Program-made: the position numbers and the translations under genes | Assembly: GCA_947500295.1 (NCBI GenBank) | Contig: CANMRM010000006.1 | Span: 1 to 64,000 of the forward strand | DNA: 64,000 nucleotides | Direction: 5' to 3' | Source: an uncultured Kordiimonas sp. | Lineage (GTDB): Bacteria; Pseudomonadota; Alphaproteobacteria; Sphingomonadales; Kordiimonadaceae | Shown: piece by piece, positions 7,702-16,065 of the stretch | How positions within the stretch are numbered: the first letter of the stretch is position 1 | How the letters are laid out: each line of letters opens with the position of its first letter | Notes under the pieces: model-generated | The model's input: the letters and a program-made list of their open reading frames with translations, nothing else | The model's database searches: none | Told to the model about the DNA's origin: nothing

Positions 7702-9345
7702 TTATTCTTCAAATGGATCACGTTCCATATTCTGATCTTTCTCTCTATTCTTGAGAAACTCCGCTGTATGCCCGTGTTCCGAGAACCAGACAGCAAACAG
7801 TGTTTTCTTTTTCTCCCAGGGGATATCAGCGCTCACAATCGCATCTTTCGGCATGTTTTCAACAAGGTGTTTTTTGCGGGTAAACAGTTGTTCGCGTGTT
7901 TCTGAATTGTGCAGGTGAGCTTTTCTAAGAGCGGTAGCTTTGCTATTGGCTTCATCCAGTTCTATCTTGCGGTTAGTAAGGCGTCCTTCAGCTTCACGTA
8001 TTTTTTGCATGCGATAGAAAAGAGCCCATTCCATTTTTTGAGCTTTCTTTTCTTGTCTTTTAGCTTCGGCAAGGCGCTGCTTTTTCTTTTTGGTTAAATC
8101 CAGCAGCTTTCTTATTTTGGACTTTGGTTGTCTACTTTTACGAATATGGTCCATCGCGGCGCGCAGTTTGTCGCTGATATCGGTTTCCTTGTTGTCCAGC
8201 AGCTTGCTATCCACGTTGAAGATAAGCTCCATGCTTTTTTCTTCATGGTATTTAACTAACTCCTCTGCACGTTCTAACTGGCTTTCACGCTTGCGAGCAT
8301 TGCCCTCACTGGCATACAGGGTGCGGGCAGACTTTTGCGATTGCCAGTTCTCATCAAACTGCTTCAGGCTGTTTATTACAGCCATCAGTTCGTTAACGCG
8401 GGTGTCTGTGGCAGTGTTCTTAACTTCGGGCAGATTTTCCCATTTTTCAACTTCCTGCCTGATTTGCTTTTCAATTTTCTCGGGTAAATTATCAAAGCTT
8501 TCAACTGGGCTGTATTCGTGTTTTGGTTTTAAAGGTTCTTTGTCGTCAAAGGCAGCAAGCTTCTCACCAAATTTTTCCTCTAATGCGTCCATGCGCACCT
8601 GTTTGCCCATTTTGGAGAGCTGAGTGTAGTTATGGCCGTCAGTGATGATGTAGCCTTGGCCCTTGGGACGTAGTTCATATCCGGCTTCCGATAGTGTGCT
8701 GGTTAACTCCTGCCAACTCTCGGCATGATAAAAGGCATTGCCAATTTCAGCTTTGATGTCCGGTATCTGTTCTTTGGACCAGGGCTTGAGATCTTCGGAT
8801 GTTGCTCGCTCGGATCGGCTCCTGGTGGCCTCTTTTGTTTTGTCAGGCGAATAGTCCATTTCATTGTGCTTGCCCGGCACTTGCAGAAACTCCATCTCCT
8901 GTGCCACTTCATGGGTCGCCCGCTCCAGCTTCTCTTTGGACTTCCACATGTCCCAGGCTTTGCCTGTGCTGTCGTCCACTCTGTTAACGACCACATGCAT
9001 ATGAGGATGATTGGCATCCACATGCCAGAAGTAGAGGGCTTGATGGCTAGACAGCCCCATCTTCTCCAGCACCTTGTCGGCGGCCTCTACACACTTGTCC
9101 TGATTAAGCTGCGGTTCCTCCGATCGGTCCCAATCTATAGAGAAGTGATAAGCAGGCTTAGTCGCGCGGCTTGATGATGCTGTCGCTTCCATTATCTTGC
9201 CGGCAGCGTCCAGATCGTCCGTGAACATGTTCTTGGACACATGCCAGGAGCATTTGTGCGGATTGGGCTCAGATTTGTTGCCATACAGATTGTAATGGAT
9301 ATTAGCCTGGAAGCTCTCACCAAAGGCGATCTCGTTTGCCAGCAT
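7702..9345 (-). CDS. MobP-type relaxase
   Basis: 547 residues. The N-terminal ~200 residues form a relaxase domain with the metal-binding HVDANHPHMHVVVNRV (His residues near 108, 113, 115 and 117), the three-His signature of VirD2/MobP relaxases that nick oriT and bind the 5' end through a Tyr. The candidate nucleophile Tyr lies in the N-terminal NIHYNLYG. The C-terminal half is a long charged coiled coil. It starts 3 bp after mobC stops, in the order virD4-mobC-relaxase, a normal mobilization module. No mating-pair genes accompany it, so the element must borrow a type IV secretion channel. Confidence 0.92.
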   Translation of the reverse strand: MLANEIAFGESFQANIHYNLYGNKSEPNPHKCSWHVSKNMFTDDLDAAGKIMEATASSSRATKPAYHFSIDWDRSEEPQLNQDKCVEAADKVLEKMGLSSHQALYFWHVDANHPHMHVVVNRVDDSTGKAWDMWKSKEKLERATHEVAQEMEFLQVPGKHNEMDYSPDKTKEATRSRSERATSEDLKPWSKEQIPDIKAEIGNAFYHAESWQELTSTLSEAGYELRPKGQGYIITDGHNYTQLSKMGKQVRMDALEEKFGEKLAAFDDKEPLKPKHEYSPVESFDNLPEKIEKQIRQEVEKWENLPEVKNTATDTRVNELMAVINSLKQFDENWQSQKSARTLYASEGNARKRESQLERAEELVKYHEEKSMELIFNVDSKLLDNKETDISDKLRAAMDHIRKSRQPKSKIRKLLDLTKKKKQRLAEAKRQEKKAQKMEWALFYRMQKIREAEGRLTNRKIELDEANSKATALRKAHLHNSETREQLFTRKKHLVENMPKDAIVSADIPWEKKKTLFAVWFSEHGHTAEFLKNREKDQNMERDPFEE

Positions 9346-9348
9346 AGG

Positions 9349-9711
9349 TTAGGCTTCCTTGATAGCCTGAGTGATGGCGCTCAGCACATTGCCAATATCG
9401 GCTTTGGCTTGCAGCAGGATGTGTTCTTTCGGGAACTTCTCCATGTTTGCTGCGTGGGCAAGCTGGTTGATGTTATTGCCAACTCGGTTGAGGTCAGCAC
9501 CAAGCTTGCTCAAGGTCTGGATCAACTTCTGGCTCTGGCGGCTTTTGGCAGGGCGTATCTGCTGGGCGAGGGCTACCTGTCTCAGGAAGACTGATATGTG
9601 CAAACCTGCCATATCAGCCGCTTCCTGGATTTGAGCTTTTTCTTCTTCGGTAACGTAAGCGTAAAGCCTAATTGGTCGCGGCTGGTTCTCAATCTTCTTC
9701 GGTCTTGCCAC
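9349..9711 (-). CDS. mobC: MobC-like relaxosome accessory protein
   Basis: 120 residues. The N-terminus resembles a ribbon-helix-helix DNA-binding region (RPIRLYAYVTEEEKAQIQEA), followed by the MobC signature LGADLNRVGNNINQLAHAAN. MobC proteins bind near oriT and help the relaxase open the nick site. The GTG start overlaps the TAG stop of virD4 by one base (TAGTG), and the relaxase follows after 3 bp, so all three are translated together. Confidence 0.9.
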   Translation of the reverse strand: MARPKKIENQPRPIRLYAYVTEEEKAQIQEAADMAGLHISVFLRQVALAQQIRPAKSRQSQKLIQTLSKLGADLNRVGNNINQLAHAANMEKFPKEHILLQAKADIGNVLSAITQAIKEA

Positions 9712-11240
9712 TATTCAGCCCCCCAACTGCCGAACATGCCTTTGAAGACTCTATCTTTATAATAGATCACACGTTTTACAAGAAATGGTCGCATTCCAGA
9801 TACAAAAAGTAGAGTCATGCTTTCCGGCAGACAGAGTATTTCATCCGGAGTTAAGAGCTTGCGGGTGCGCTGATTGCGGTTGTCGCTATAGCTTCGGTCA
9901 GCCGCAAACAAGTGCCTTTGCGAGCGTGTCTCGCTATAGGTCGTTACCATCGTATCGCCCAGGGTATGGGAGATATGGTTGGCAGTCTTGAGGTCCGCTG
10001 GGGCTACCGACCATACTTGAGTGACCGCACAGTTCGATAGGATGGCGTCGGCCTGCTTACCATATATGGCCTGTAACTGTCCGATACTCTGCGTGAATAC
10101 CCATAGGCTCACGCCGTAACCGGCAAGATAGGCAAAACCGTTTATTGGCATTTTGCCGAGGGCTGGAAACTCGTCCAATAGGAACAGCACAGGTTTTGGT
10201 GGTTTGGCCTCGCTTCTGGTCATGGCTGCTTGGGCAAGCCCTACCATCAGGCGAAGGTAAGGCTTGTAAACAGATATCTGATGCGGTGGGATGTTGAGAT
10301 AAAGGCTTATCACCTCGCGTTTGAGGTCCTGCAGCCTAAAGTCACTATGGCTAGTGATGTTGACCAAACGCTGGCTGTCAAAAACCTTGGTATGGCTCTG
10401 GGCAGTCGAGATAACAGCGCTACGCTCCTTTTCTGCCTTTTGGCTGAAAGCTGCAGCGGCACGCTTTATCCATTCGTGGGGTGAGTGCATCATCAGATCG
10501 AGGATTTCATCGAGATCTGTTTCGCCGAGTGTTAATAGCCTGCGCACCTCCGCTAAATTGCGCCTTTCTTTGGGCATATGGCGCACGATATAAAGAATGA
10601 GGCCTGTGATCAGAGCTCTTGCTTCCTTGTCCCAGAAACTATCAATGGACACTTCACCTGGGACAACTATTAGGTTTGCAATGAGCGATGCATCATCAAT
10701 CTCATCAGCACCGAGCCTGATAAAATCCAGCGGATTGTAACAGTGGGATTTGTGCTCAAAGGGCGCCAGGTTAATGACATGGCTAAACTCTGAGCGGCGT
10801 TTGGCTGTGATGGCGAAGTTCTCGCCTTTTATATCGACACAAAAGACTGAGCCCTTGTGGTCCAAAAGGTTTGGTATAACGCTGCTCACACCCTTGCCGC
10901 CGCGTGTCTTGGATATGGTGATCAGGTGACCGGGTTTGTTGAAGCGCAACAGTTTGCGGCCAACCTTAGCGACAATCAGACCGTCTTTGGTATTCAGACC
11001 GCCTTTGTTCAGCTCGCGGGCGGTGCCAAAGCGGGCTGACGCCAAAGTATTGTTGCGGAACTTTTCAACAAAGCGTTTCACCTCGTAGCAGAATGCGGTG
11101 GCGAGACTGCCTAAGATCACCGCACAAGCAAACCAGATGATGAGTTGCCAGGTTGGGAATGCTAATGCGCTTATGCTGGTGATAAAGAGCGTAATCGCGA
11201 CCGCGCAGCTTATCCAGAAAATGGTTACAAATAGTTTCAT
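9711..11240 (-). CDS. virD4: VirD4/TraG type IV coupling protein
   Basis: 509 residues from the ATG at 11240, chosen because AGGAGG lies seven bases upstream; the frame extends further up without a better site. Two N-terminal transmembrane segments (FVTIFWISCAVAITLF and LIIWFACAVILGSLA) anchor it. Walker A appears as ISKTRGGKGVSS, followed by VFCVDIKGENF, and Walker B is PVLFLLDEFPALG. It would pump the relaxase-DNA complex into a conjugation channel. It is the first gene of the virD4-mobC-relaxase operon. Confidence 0.93.
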   Translation of the reverse strand: MKLFVTIFWISCAVAITLFITSISALAFPTWQLIIWFACAVILGSLATAFCYEVKRFVEKFRNNTLASARFGTARELNKGGLNTKDGLIVAKVGRKLLRFNKPGHLITISKTRGGKGVSSVIPNLLDHKGSVFCVDIKGENFAITAKRRSEFSHVINLAPFEHKSHCYNPLDFIRLGADEIDDASLIANLIVVPGEVSIDSFWDKEARALITGLILYIVRHMPKERRNLAEVRRLLTLGETDLDEILDLMMHSPHEWIKRAAAAFSQKAEKERSAVISTAQSHTKVFDSQRLVNITSHSDFRLQDLKREVISLYLNIPPHQISVYKPYLRLMVGLAQAAMTRSEAKPPKPVLFLLDEFPALGKMPINGFAYLAGYGVSLWVFTQSIGQLQAIYGKQADAILSNCAVTQVWSVAPADLKTANHISHTLGDTMVTTYSETRSQRHLFAADRSYSDNRNQRTRKLLTPDEILCLPESMTLLFVSGMRPFLVKRVIYYKDRVFKGMFGSWGAE

Positions 11241-11481
11241 GGGTTTTCCTCCTATGGGCGCTTCATTGCGCCTATGAAGGGTTATGGTGGTGTGGAAAAA
11301 TGGCTGCGTGGGGCAGGGCATTTTGATGGTGAAAACGCCGTTTTTGAGTTTTACCTGAAATTGATGATTTTGGGCTAAGTCGTCACGCTGTATGTCAAAC
11401 CCACCAAGGGCTTGCGGAAATGTCACGTTTTTGCTGCGAGTGCCTAAAGCTTAGGCAGAAATCGACATGAAAATAGGCCGC

Positions 11482-11498
11482 TCCGGATATAATCCGGA
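11482..11498. repeat. TCCGGA palindrome, copy 1
   Basis: TCCGGATATAATCCGGA, preceded by GC. It differs in one central base from the copy at 11719-11735. Paired identical half-sites in a divergent promoter region suggest a dimeric regulator's operators or a transfer-origin motif. Confidence 0.5.
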
Positions 11499-11718
11499 TG
11501 GCCCAGTGTGTTGGAATTTACATGGCCGCAAAGCGTTGATTTTTTATGGAAAATATTTTTTTGAGTGGTGGGTCGTGTAGGACTCGAAGCAGTTAAGATA
11601 ATATTCGTGTCTCTTACCTTTTTTAATAAACATCAATAATTTCAGATATTTATTCCTGACGTGCTTGCCGAGAAACTGTATACAGTGTCGTGTTCTTGTG
11701 CCCATTTTTATTTGGCGC

Positions 11719-11735
11719 TCCGGATATATTCCGGA
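11719..11735. repeat. TCCGGA palindrome, copy 2
   Basis: TCCGGATATATTCCGGA, also preceded by GC, about 100 bp upstream of the integrase start at 11832. Together with the copy 237 bp away it could let one repressor control the integrase and the mobilization operon. Confidence 0.5.
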
Positions 11736-11831
11736 CAGGATAGAGATAGAGGATACATTCATATCCATTCTGAGACGAGCTAATGCATTGTCTCATAAAA
11801 CGCAAATTTTCACAAATGGAGGAAACTATGA

Positions 11832-13112
11832 ATGGCACATTACAAGAAGTACTACACAACAACAGGAGAGGTTCGATATAGCGCGGAAGTGCGCATCAAA
11901 GGTGTAAAGCCGTTTTGTAAGAGCTTTGCCCGTCTAACAGATGCAAAACAATGGGCTTATGCGGCCACTGAAAAAGCAAGGCGACAGGCCACAGGACTTC
12001 CTTCATCTGAGCAATATACGGTAGCAGAAGCAATAGACCGTTATATGTGCGAGCATTTTCCATCTATCAGCAATCAAAGTATCAGAAGTGCCATGCGATG
12101 GTGGAGAAACCATCTGGGAGACCGATATCTTCAAACGGTAAAACCTTCTGAGATATTTGAAGCGCGTGAACTAATCTCAAAAGAGCCAATCTACAAAATT
12201 CTGCCGAGCGGCCAGAAATCCAAACCTGAAACCAATGTCGACGGTTCTCTCAAACTACGCAAACCAAAGACGGTTCAGGATTATGTGAACGCCTTATCAT
12301 TTGTTTACAACAAGGCTGTTTATGAATGGGAATGGCTGGATAAAAACCCCTGTGACCGAGTGAAAAGGCTTAAAATATCCAACGAGAGAACAAGGTTTTT
12401 ATCCGATTATCTACATCTCTGGCCGAATGAAACAGAGGCTAGGCGTTGGGATGATTTAACGCCCGATGAAAAAGAAGAAGCAAGGGTAAAATTCCCTAGG
12501 GCATATGAGCTTCCGCGCCTGATTGAGGCGCTTACTGCCCAAGCTGATATGGGGAAGTTTCGCAATAATCATCCATATTGGGGATACTATCTGTTTGTCA
12601 TTCAATTAGGTTGTGGGTTGCGTCGAGGTGAAGCAGAGCATCTGGTATGGGAGGAAAATAAGGTTATCGACCACCCCATCGTGATTGTTGATATGCGCCG
12701 CGAAGTTCTTCTACTTAAAAGCACTAAGAAAGACCAGTCACCTCGTATCAAGCCTATTTGCGAAACAGCGATGTCGGTTTTGAGAGAGTTGTACGCATCG
12801 CGCCGCTATGACACGCCGCTGGTTTTTCCCAATGAGGCAGGCACCAAACCGTTAAACTTCGATAAGCGTATCCGCAAAGCAATCGCTGATGCCGGTTTGC
12901 AAGACTTCCGCTGGCATGACCTTCGCCACACTACAGCCAGCTATTTGAGCATGATGGGTGCTGGGCAGCGTGAGATTATGGAAGCACTTCATCACAAGAC
13001 CCTAAAGGCCTCTCAGCGTTACCAGCATCTAACTTGTGATCACATGCGTGGCATGATGAACAAGTTCACGGACAAGATACTAGAGGAGAAGGAAGCGCCA
13101 TCTCGTTTCTAG
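11832..13112 (+). CDS. Tyrosine recombinase with complete active site
   Basis: 426 residues with all catalytic positions: Arg in LGCGLRRGEAEHL, box II WHDLRHTTASYL, the final His in ALHHKTLKASQRYQHL and the nucleophile Tyr in QRYQH. The N-terminal ~60 residues look like the small three-stranded arm-binding domain of phage-type integrases (YYTTTGEVRYSAEVRIKG), followed by a helical core-binding domain. GGAGG lies about 8 bases before the ATG. It is the third recombinase of unit 1 and is followed by an excisionase-like gene, so this may be the integration module of a nested or earlier element. Confidence 0.9.
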   Translation: MAHYKKYYTTTGEVRYSAEVRIKGVKPFCKSFARLTDAKQWAYAATEKARRQATGLPSSEQYTVAEAIDRYMCEHFPSISNQSIRSAMRWWRNHLGDRYLQTVKPSEIFEARELISKEPIYKILPSGQKSKPETNVDGSLKLRKPKTVQDYVNALSFVYNKAVYEWEWLDKNPCDRVKRLKISNERTRFLSDYLHLWPNETEARRWDDLTPDEKEEARVKFPRAYELPRLIEALTAQADMGKFRNNHPYWGYYLFVIQLGCGLRRGEAEHLVWEENKVIDHPIVIVDMRREVLLLKSTKKDQSPRIKPICETAMSVLRELYASRRYDTPLVFPNEAGTKPLNFDKRIRKAIADAGLQDFRWHDLRHTTASYLSMMGAGQREIMEALHHKTLKASQRYQHLTCDHMRGMMNKFTDKILEEKEAPSRF

Positions 13113-13217
13113 CTAGTGTCAATAGTCTGATTATCATGGTTGCACATAAATCTTGTGTACAATTCATGATGGTGGATAAAGGCTATAGGGAAGGTAGACT
13201 TTGAAAGACTGATAAGC

Positions 13218-13616
13218 GTGGATGATCTGGTGGCTGAGGCACCGGCCTTTAAGCCAGGCACTATTCGTCACTGGTTGTTCCATCGCAAAACCAACATGCT
13301 CTCGGCAGCGGTGGTGAAGATTGATGGCAATGTTTGGATTGATATTGATCGTTTCAATATTTGGCTTTCGCTGGACAAGGAAATGGTCTCAGACTTTCGA
13401 AACCTGCGCGCTAAAGAGCAGTTGTTGGAAAACTGCTCTATTAAAGCTGCTAAACTGGAGGACTGGCTGCGCAAGCGCCATTGGAATGGCTTGGATGAAG
13501 CGGTGATCAAAAAGGGCGAAAAACGCTTATACATTGATATTTACAAGTTCAATCAATGGCTGACGGAACAAAACCAAAATTCTGATTTTGGTATAATAGT
13601 TCCTTCACTCGATTAA
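13218..13616 (+). CDS. Tandem excisionase-like DNA-binding protein
   Basis: 132 residues that contain the same small helix-turn-helix/wing unit twice: TIRHWLFHRKTN...KIDGNVWIDIDRFNIWL and KLEDWLRKRHWN...KKGEKRLYIDIYKFNQWL. Each resembles excisionase/MerR-type winged domains that bend attachment DNA or choose recombination direction. The GTG at 13218 is the only standard start, but the open frame upstream (KVDFERLIS) would complete the first helix-turn-helix, so an unusual start further up is possible. It follows an integrase by 105 bp, which supports a recombination directionality or regulatory role. Confidence 0.7.
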   Translation: MDDLVAEAPAFKPGTIRHWLFHRKTNMLSAAVVKIDGNVWIDIDRFNIWLSLDKEMVSDFRNLRAKEQLLENCSIKAAKLEDWLRKRHWNGLDEAVIKKGEKRLYIDIYKFNQWLTEQNQNSDFGIIVPSLD

Positions 13617-13650
13617 TCGGGTCCGCGAGTTCCGCCTTTTTTCTTTTTGG

Positions 13651-14604
13651 TTATTTGCGTTCGATTATGTGTATGTGTGTCGTTGGAATTGGGACTGTAG
13701 GTGTCTTTGTACCTATTGCGCGAACGTAAGTGGACTTTCCAAGCCCGGTGAGGACGACTTCATAATTTTTATATTTCCTGTAGCTATCTCCGAAGCGACT
13801 TTCCGTTCCGTCATAACCATATTCGAGCATGAGGTATGTGTAAGGTTGCTCGATATGCAAGTCAGCGACATGCACGCGGTGATTTAGATAGTACATGGTC
13901 TGCTGCAGAAAGCGATCGGTACCAAAACCAAATATGATTGGTAAAGATAAAATCAATACGACAAAGCCAATTACGCCTATTGTCATTCTGCGACGTTGTT
14001 TACGCTTTATCTTCTTTTCGCTTAAATCATTGATCAGTTCGGCTATGTAACCCCAGCACATTCCGCATAATAGTGGCACTCCAACAATGGCTATCAGTTT
14101 CCTGTCTAACTCTTCCTTCACCATACTTTCTGCGTAAATGTAGATCAGCCAAGTGCCGACAAGTGCGAAGAGAAAAAAGGCGATATGATTCATTGAGAAG
14201 CTTGCAAGCCTGTGTTTCAAGCTCCTCCAATATTGAGCAATGAAATTGCTGCTGCCGTTCTCCCCTTGGTCATTATTTCTTCTATGCTGACCAAAGAATA
14301 CCAACGGGTCGGCAATAATTCTTCCAGGTGCTGAGATGAAGACTAGAAACCCAAAATATAATAGGCCGAAAACAAGCGGTGAAGCGATCAGGGATATGCT
14401 TTCGTCAAAATCCACATCGGTTGGAAACGCGTCAAGCGAGACCGTATAGGACAGGAAAATTAAGAAACCGAAGCCTGTGAGCAATAATACCAAAAATGAT
14501 ATGGCTTTTGTGAATTGTCCGATAAGATTGACAAATTCTTCAAAAACACTTGGTTGTTTTGTGTTTTTCTTCTTTTTATCTGTTTTGTCTTTTGACTCTG
14601 ACAT
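13651..14604 (-). CDS. Multi-pass membrane protein of unknown function
   Basis: 317 residues from the ATG at 14604, which has AAGGA six bases upstream. An alternative ATG at 14625 overlaps the stop of a 7-codon mini-frame. A Lys-rich N-terminus is followed by about five hydrophobic segments (FLVLLLTGFGFLIFLSY; LVFGLLYFGFLVFI; IAFFLFALVGTWLIYIY; a weak one around GVPLLCGMCWGYIAEL; VIGFVVLILSLPIIFGFG) and a ~90-residue C-terminal soluble domain. I do not recognise the family. Its promoter region is an inverted near-copy of that of the divergent 67-residue gene. Confidence 0.7.
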   Translation of the reverse strand: MSESKDKTDKKKKNTKQPSVFEEFVNLIGQFTKAISFLVLLLTGFGFLIFLSYTVSLDAFPTDVDFDESISLIASPLVFGLLYFGFLVFISAPGRIIADPLVFFGQHRRNNDQGENGSSNFIAQYWRSLKHRLASFSMNHIAFFLFALVGTWLIYIYAESMVKEELDRKLIAIVGVPLLCGMCWGYIAELINDLSEKKIKRKQRRRMTIGVIGFVVLILSLPIIFGFGTDRFLQQTMYYLNHRVHVADLHIEQPYTYLMLEYGYDGTESRFGDSYRKYKNYEVVLTGLGKSTYVRAIGTKTPTVPIPTTHIHIIERK

Positions 14605-14621
14605 TTTTAGTCCTTCATGAT

Positions 14622-14645
14622 TCATAGTTGGTTTGAGTTAGTCAT
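14622..14645 (-). CDS. Seven-residue mini-frame MTNSNQL
   Basis: This is an ATG with GGAGATGAAATA upstream that encodes MTNSNQL and then TGA. Its first six codons and leader are an inverted copy of the start of the 67-residue gene at 14847 (MTNSNQ). The TGA overlaps a following ATG (ATGA). It is most simply a truncated copy left by an inverted duplication, but it could act as a translated leader for the membrane protein gene. Confidence 0.4.
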   Translation of the reverse strand: MTNSNQL

Positions 14646-14865
14646 TATTTCATCTCCTGTTTTCCGCCGACACAGCGCTCGGAGCTGTTATCGCTTGACG
14701 GGTAGCGGTTTGGGCAAAGTCATCAACAGACCTTCCGCACCAGCACCGAGAAGGCTATTGACGCCTTTTCTATATCCCAAACCGCTTAACCCCTTGCGAA
14801 CAGTCCGGCGCAGTGTCGGCTGGAAAACAAACAAGGAGATAAAATAATGACTAACTCAAACCAAC
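14627..14865. repeat. Large inverted duplication, 88/90-nt arms
   Basis: The left arm (14627-14714) and right arm (14776-14865) are inverted copies at about 80% identity. Perfect blocks include GTTGGTTTGAGTTAGTCATTATTT at the outer ends (15 bases of it at 14627-14641 pairing 14851-14865), GCCGACAC and the inner AGCGGTTTGGG/CCCAAACCGCT (14704-14714/14776-14786). The ~60-nt centre can fold further through CCTTC/GAAGG. The right arm covers the leader and first codons of the 67-residue gene. As RNA or single-stranded DNA it would form one ~240-nt hairpin. Confidence 0.8.
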
Positions 14866-15050
14866 CAGCTTATCACGCTTACTCAGTGTCTAATCCTGAG
14901 CAGGAAGGTAAATCAAACTGGACCCGTATTGGTGCTGTGTGGCCTCATAAAAACGGTGACGGTTTTAACCTACAGCTTGAATGCATGCCACTTGATGGTC
15001 GCGTGGTTCTTAGGAAGCCAAAGACTAAAACTGAGGGAAGCAATAAGTAG
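14847..15050 (+). CDS. Small conserved protein of mobile elements
   Basis: 67 residues, ATG with AAGGAGATAAAATA upstream. The core KSNWTRIGAVWPHKNGDGFNLQLECMPLDGRVVLR, shown here in its parts NWTRIGAVWPHKNGDGF and LPLDGR-like MPLDGRVVLR, resembles small proteins found beside conjugation and mobilization genes in proteobacteria. Its function is unknown. It is divergent from the membrane-protein gene across the inverted duplication. Confidence 0.75.
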   Translation: MTNSNQPAYHAYSVSNPEQEGKSNWTRIGAVWPHKNGDGFNLQLECMPLDGRVVLRKPKTKTEGSNK

Positions 15051-15060
15051 GAAGGTGATG

Positions 15061-15132
15061 CAAATAGGGAGGGCGTTAGTTCTCCCATTTGTATTACAAA
15101 GAGAAGCATAAAGAGCAATCCAGATTGCTCTT
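15061..15132 (+). terminator. Two hairpins after the 67-residue gene
   Basis: CAAATAGGGAG pairs CTCCCATTTG (15061-15090), and AAGAGCAATC is followed after two bases by its exact reverse complement GATTGCTCTT (15111-15132). Neither has a strong T run. They lie between convergent genes and may end transcription from one or both sides. Confidence 0.5.
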
Positions 15133-15191
15133 ATGTTTGTAAACAATTCTCCAGAAGGTTTGAAATTTTGGACAAAGAATGAATCTTCAAT

Positions 15192-15833
15192 CTAAGCTCG
15201 GTTCGTATCACAACTTTTAAAAAGCTGGTTAATGACATCTGCACATATATGTAGACTTGAAACTATGCTAATGGGTTCCATCAACGTTGATGTTCCATGT
15301 GCAAAGGAGTTTCGCAAACCAGAAATTGCGTCCAACAACTTCTCTTTTGAGTACTCTATACCTTCTCGGTCCTTTATGAGCATTGGACGATGCTGTTCCG
15401 GCAGCGATTCCCAAAGTTCTCTTTCATCCTCGAAGTATAAATGCCCAAAGCCACCATCAGTTACAAGTCCACTATTGATCGCCCATTTCAACAGTTGCCT
15501 TAGTCCAGATTGCTTTGGTTTCTTACCGCGAAGATGTTCAAACTTGGTTCTCAATGCTACCTCAACTGCTATAAATGATCTCAGCTTCGCTTCCACACCA
15601 AAGTCATATACGAACCAGCCGTAGAGGCAGAGATTTTTGGCAAGATTGAAATGGTCTCGCACCTCAATGGGCACCTCATCATTTAGGACTACCTTGGCAA
15701 TGCGCTTGTGTAGGTCTTCAAGCTCACACGGTCGGTGTTCACCTGTTTTTTGGTTTACTATGGAAATATGGGTGTTTCGCTGGTCGGCCACAAAAACCTG
15801 GTCTAGGTGTTTGAAGGGTGAGCGTTCTGCCAT
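15192..15833 (-). CDS. HEPN-domain protein, probable RNase
   Basis: 213 residues, mostly helical, with the HEPN motif RNSFAH (Arg ~174, His ~179) near the C-terminus inside ISGLRNSFAHGT. HEPN domains with R-x4-6-H cut RNA in toxin-antitoxin, abortive-infection and CRISPR systems. No minimal nucleotidyltransferase antitoxin is next to it, so it is an orphan HEPN gene, perhaps self-regulated or part of the neighbouring STAND locus. It lies on the same strand as, and 232 bp downstream of, that locus. Confidence 0.65.
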   Translation of the reverse strand: MAERSPFKHLDQVFVADQRNTHISIVNQKTGEHRPCELEDLHKRIAKVVLNDEVPIEVRDHFNLAKNLCLYGWFVYDFGVEAKLRSFIAVEVALRTKFEHLRGKKPKQSGLRQLLKWAINSGLVTDGGFGHLYFEDERELWESLPEQHRPMLIKDREGIEYSKEKLLDAISGLRNSFAHGTSTLMEPISIVSSLHICADVINQLFKSCDTNRA

Positions 15834-16017
15834 TTTTAGAGTTCCCGGTTCCGCTTTTTATCGGGTCAAACATAACGTAACATTTTGCACTAGTTGCTTA
15901 CGCAGGCAAGCAGGTGGTTAGGGTGTTTAAACTAACATCGGCAGAGCCGTGTGAATTTACCCCCTAACCAGCTTGACCATTCGCCCACAAGGGGCTCAAG
16001 GTTTACTCCAATTGAAG

Positions 16018-16061
16018 CCCGAAATTTGACTACATCTTCAAGTAAAGATGTGACCTTCGGG
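16018..16061 (-). other. Hairpin behind the STAND locus
   Basis: CCCGAA...TTCGGG encloses ACATCTT-CAAGTA-AAGATGT. The hairpin ends five bases before the stop codon of the last STAND-locus gene on the minus strand. No clear T run follows, so it is a possible rather than certain terminator, or an mRNA 3' stabiliser. Confidence 0.4.
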
Positions 16062-16065
16062 ATTA

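Larger units (their letters stand above)
11241..11831. other. Divergent non-coding region, oriT candidate
   Basis: About 590 bp between the mobilization operon (minus) and the integrase at 11832 (plus) with no convincing gene. It holds the hairpin TGCCTAA-AGC-TTAGGCA (11441-11457), the hairpin GGCGC-TTCATT-GCGCC near 11257-11272 and two copies of a TCCGGA-N5-TCCGGA palindrome. Relaxase operons of this layout often have oriT directly upstream, so this is the best place for the nick site, but no known nick consensus was recognised. Confidence 0.45.
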
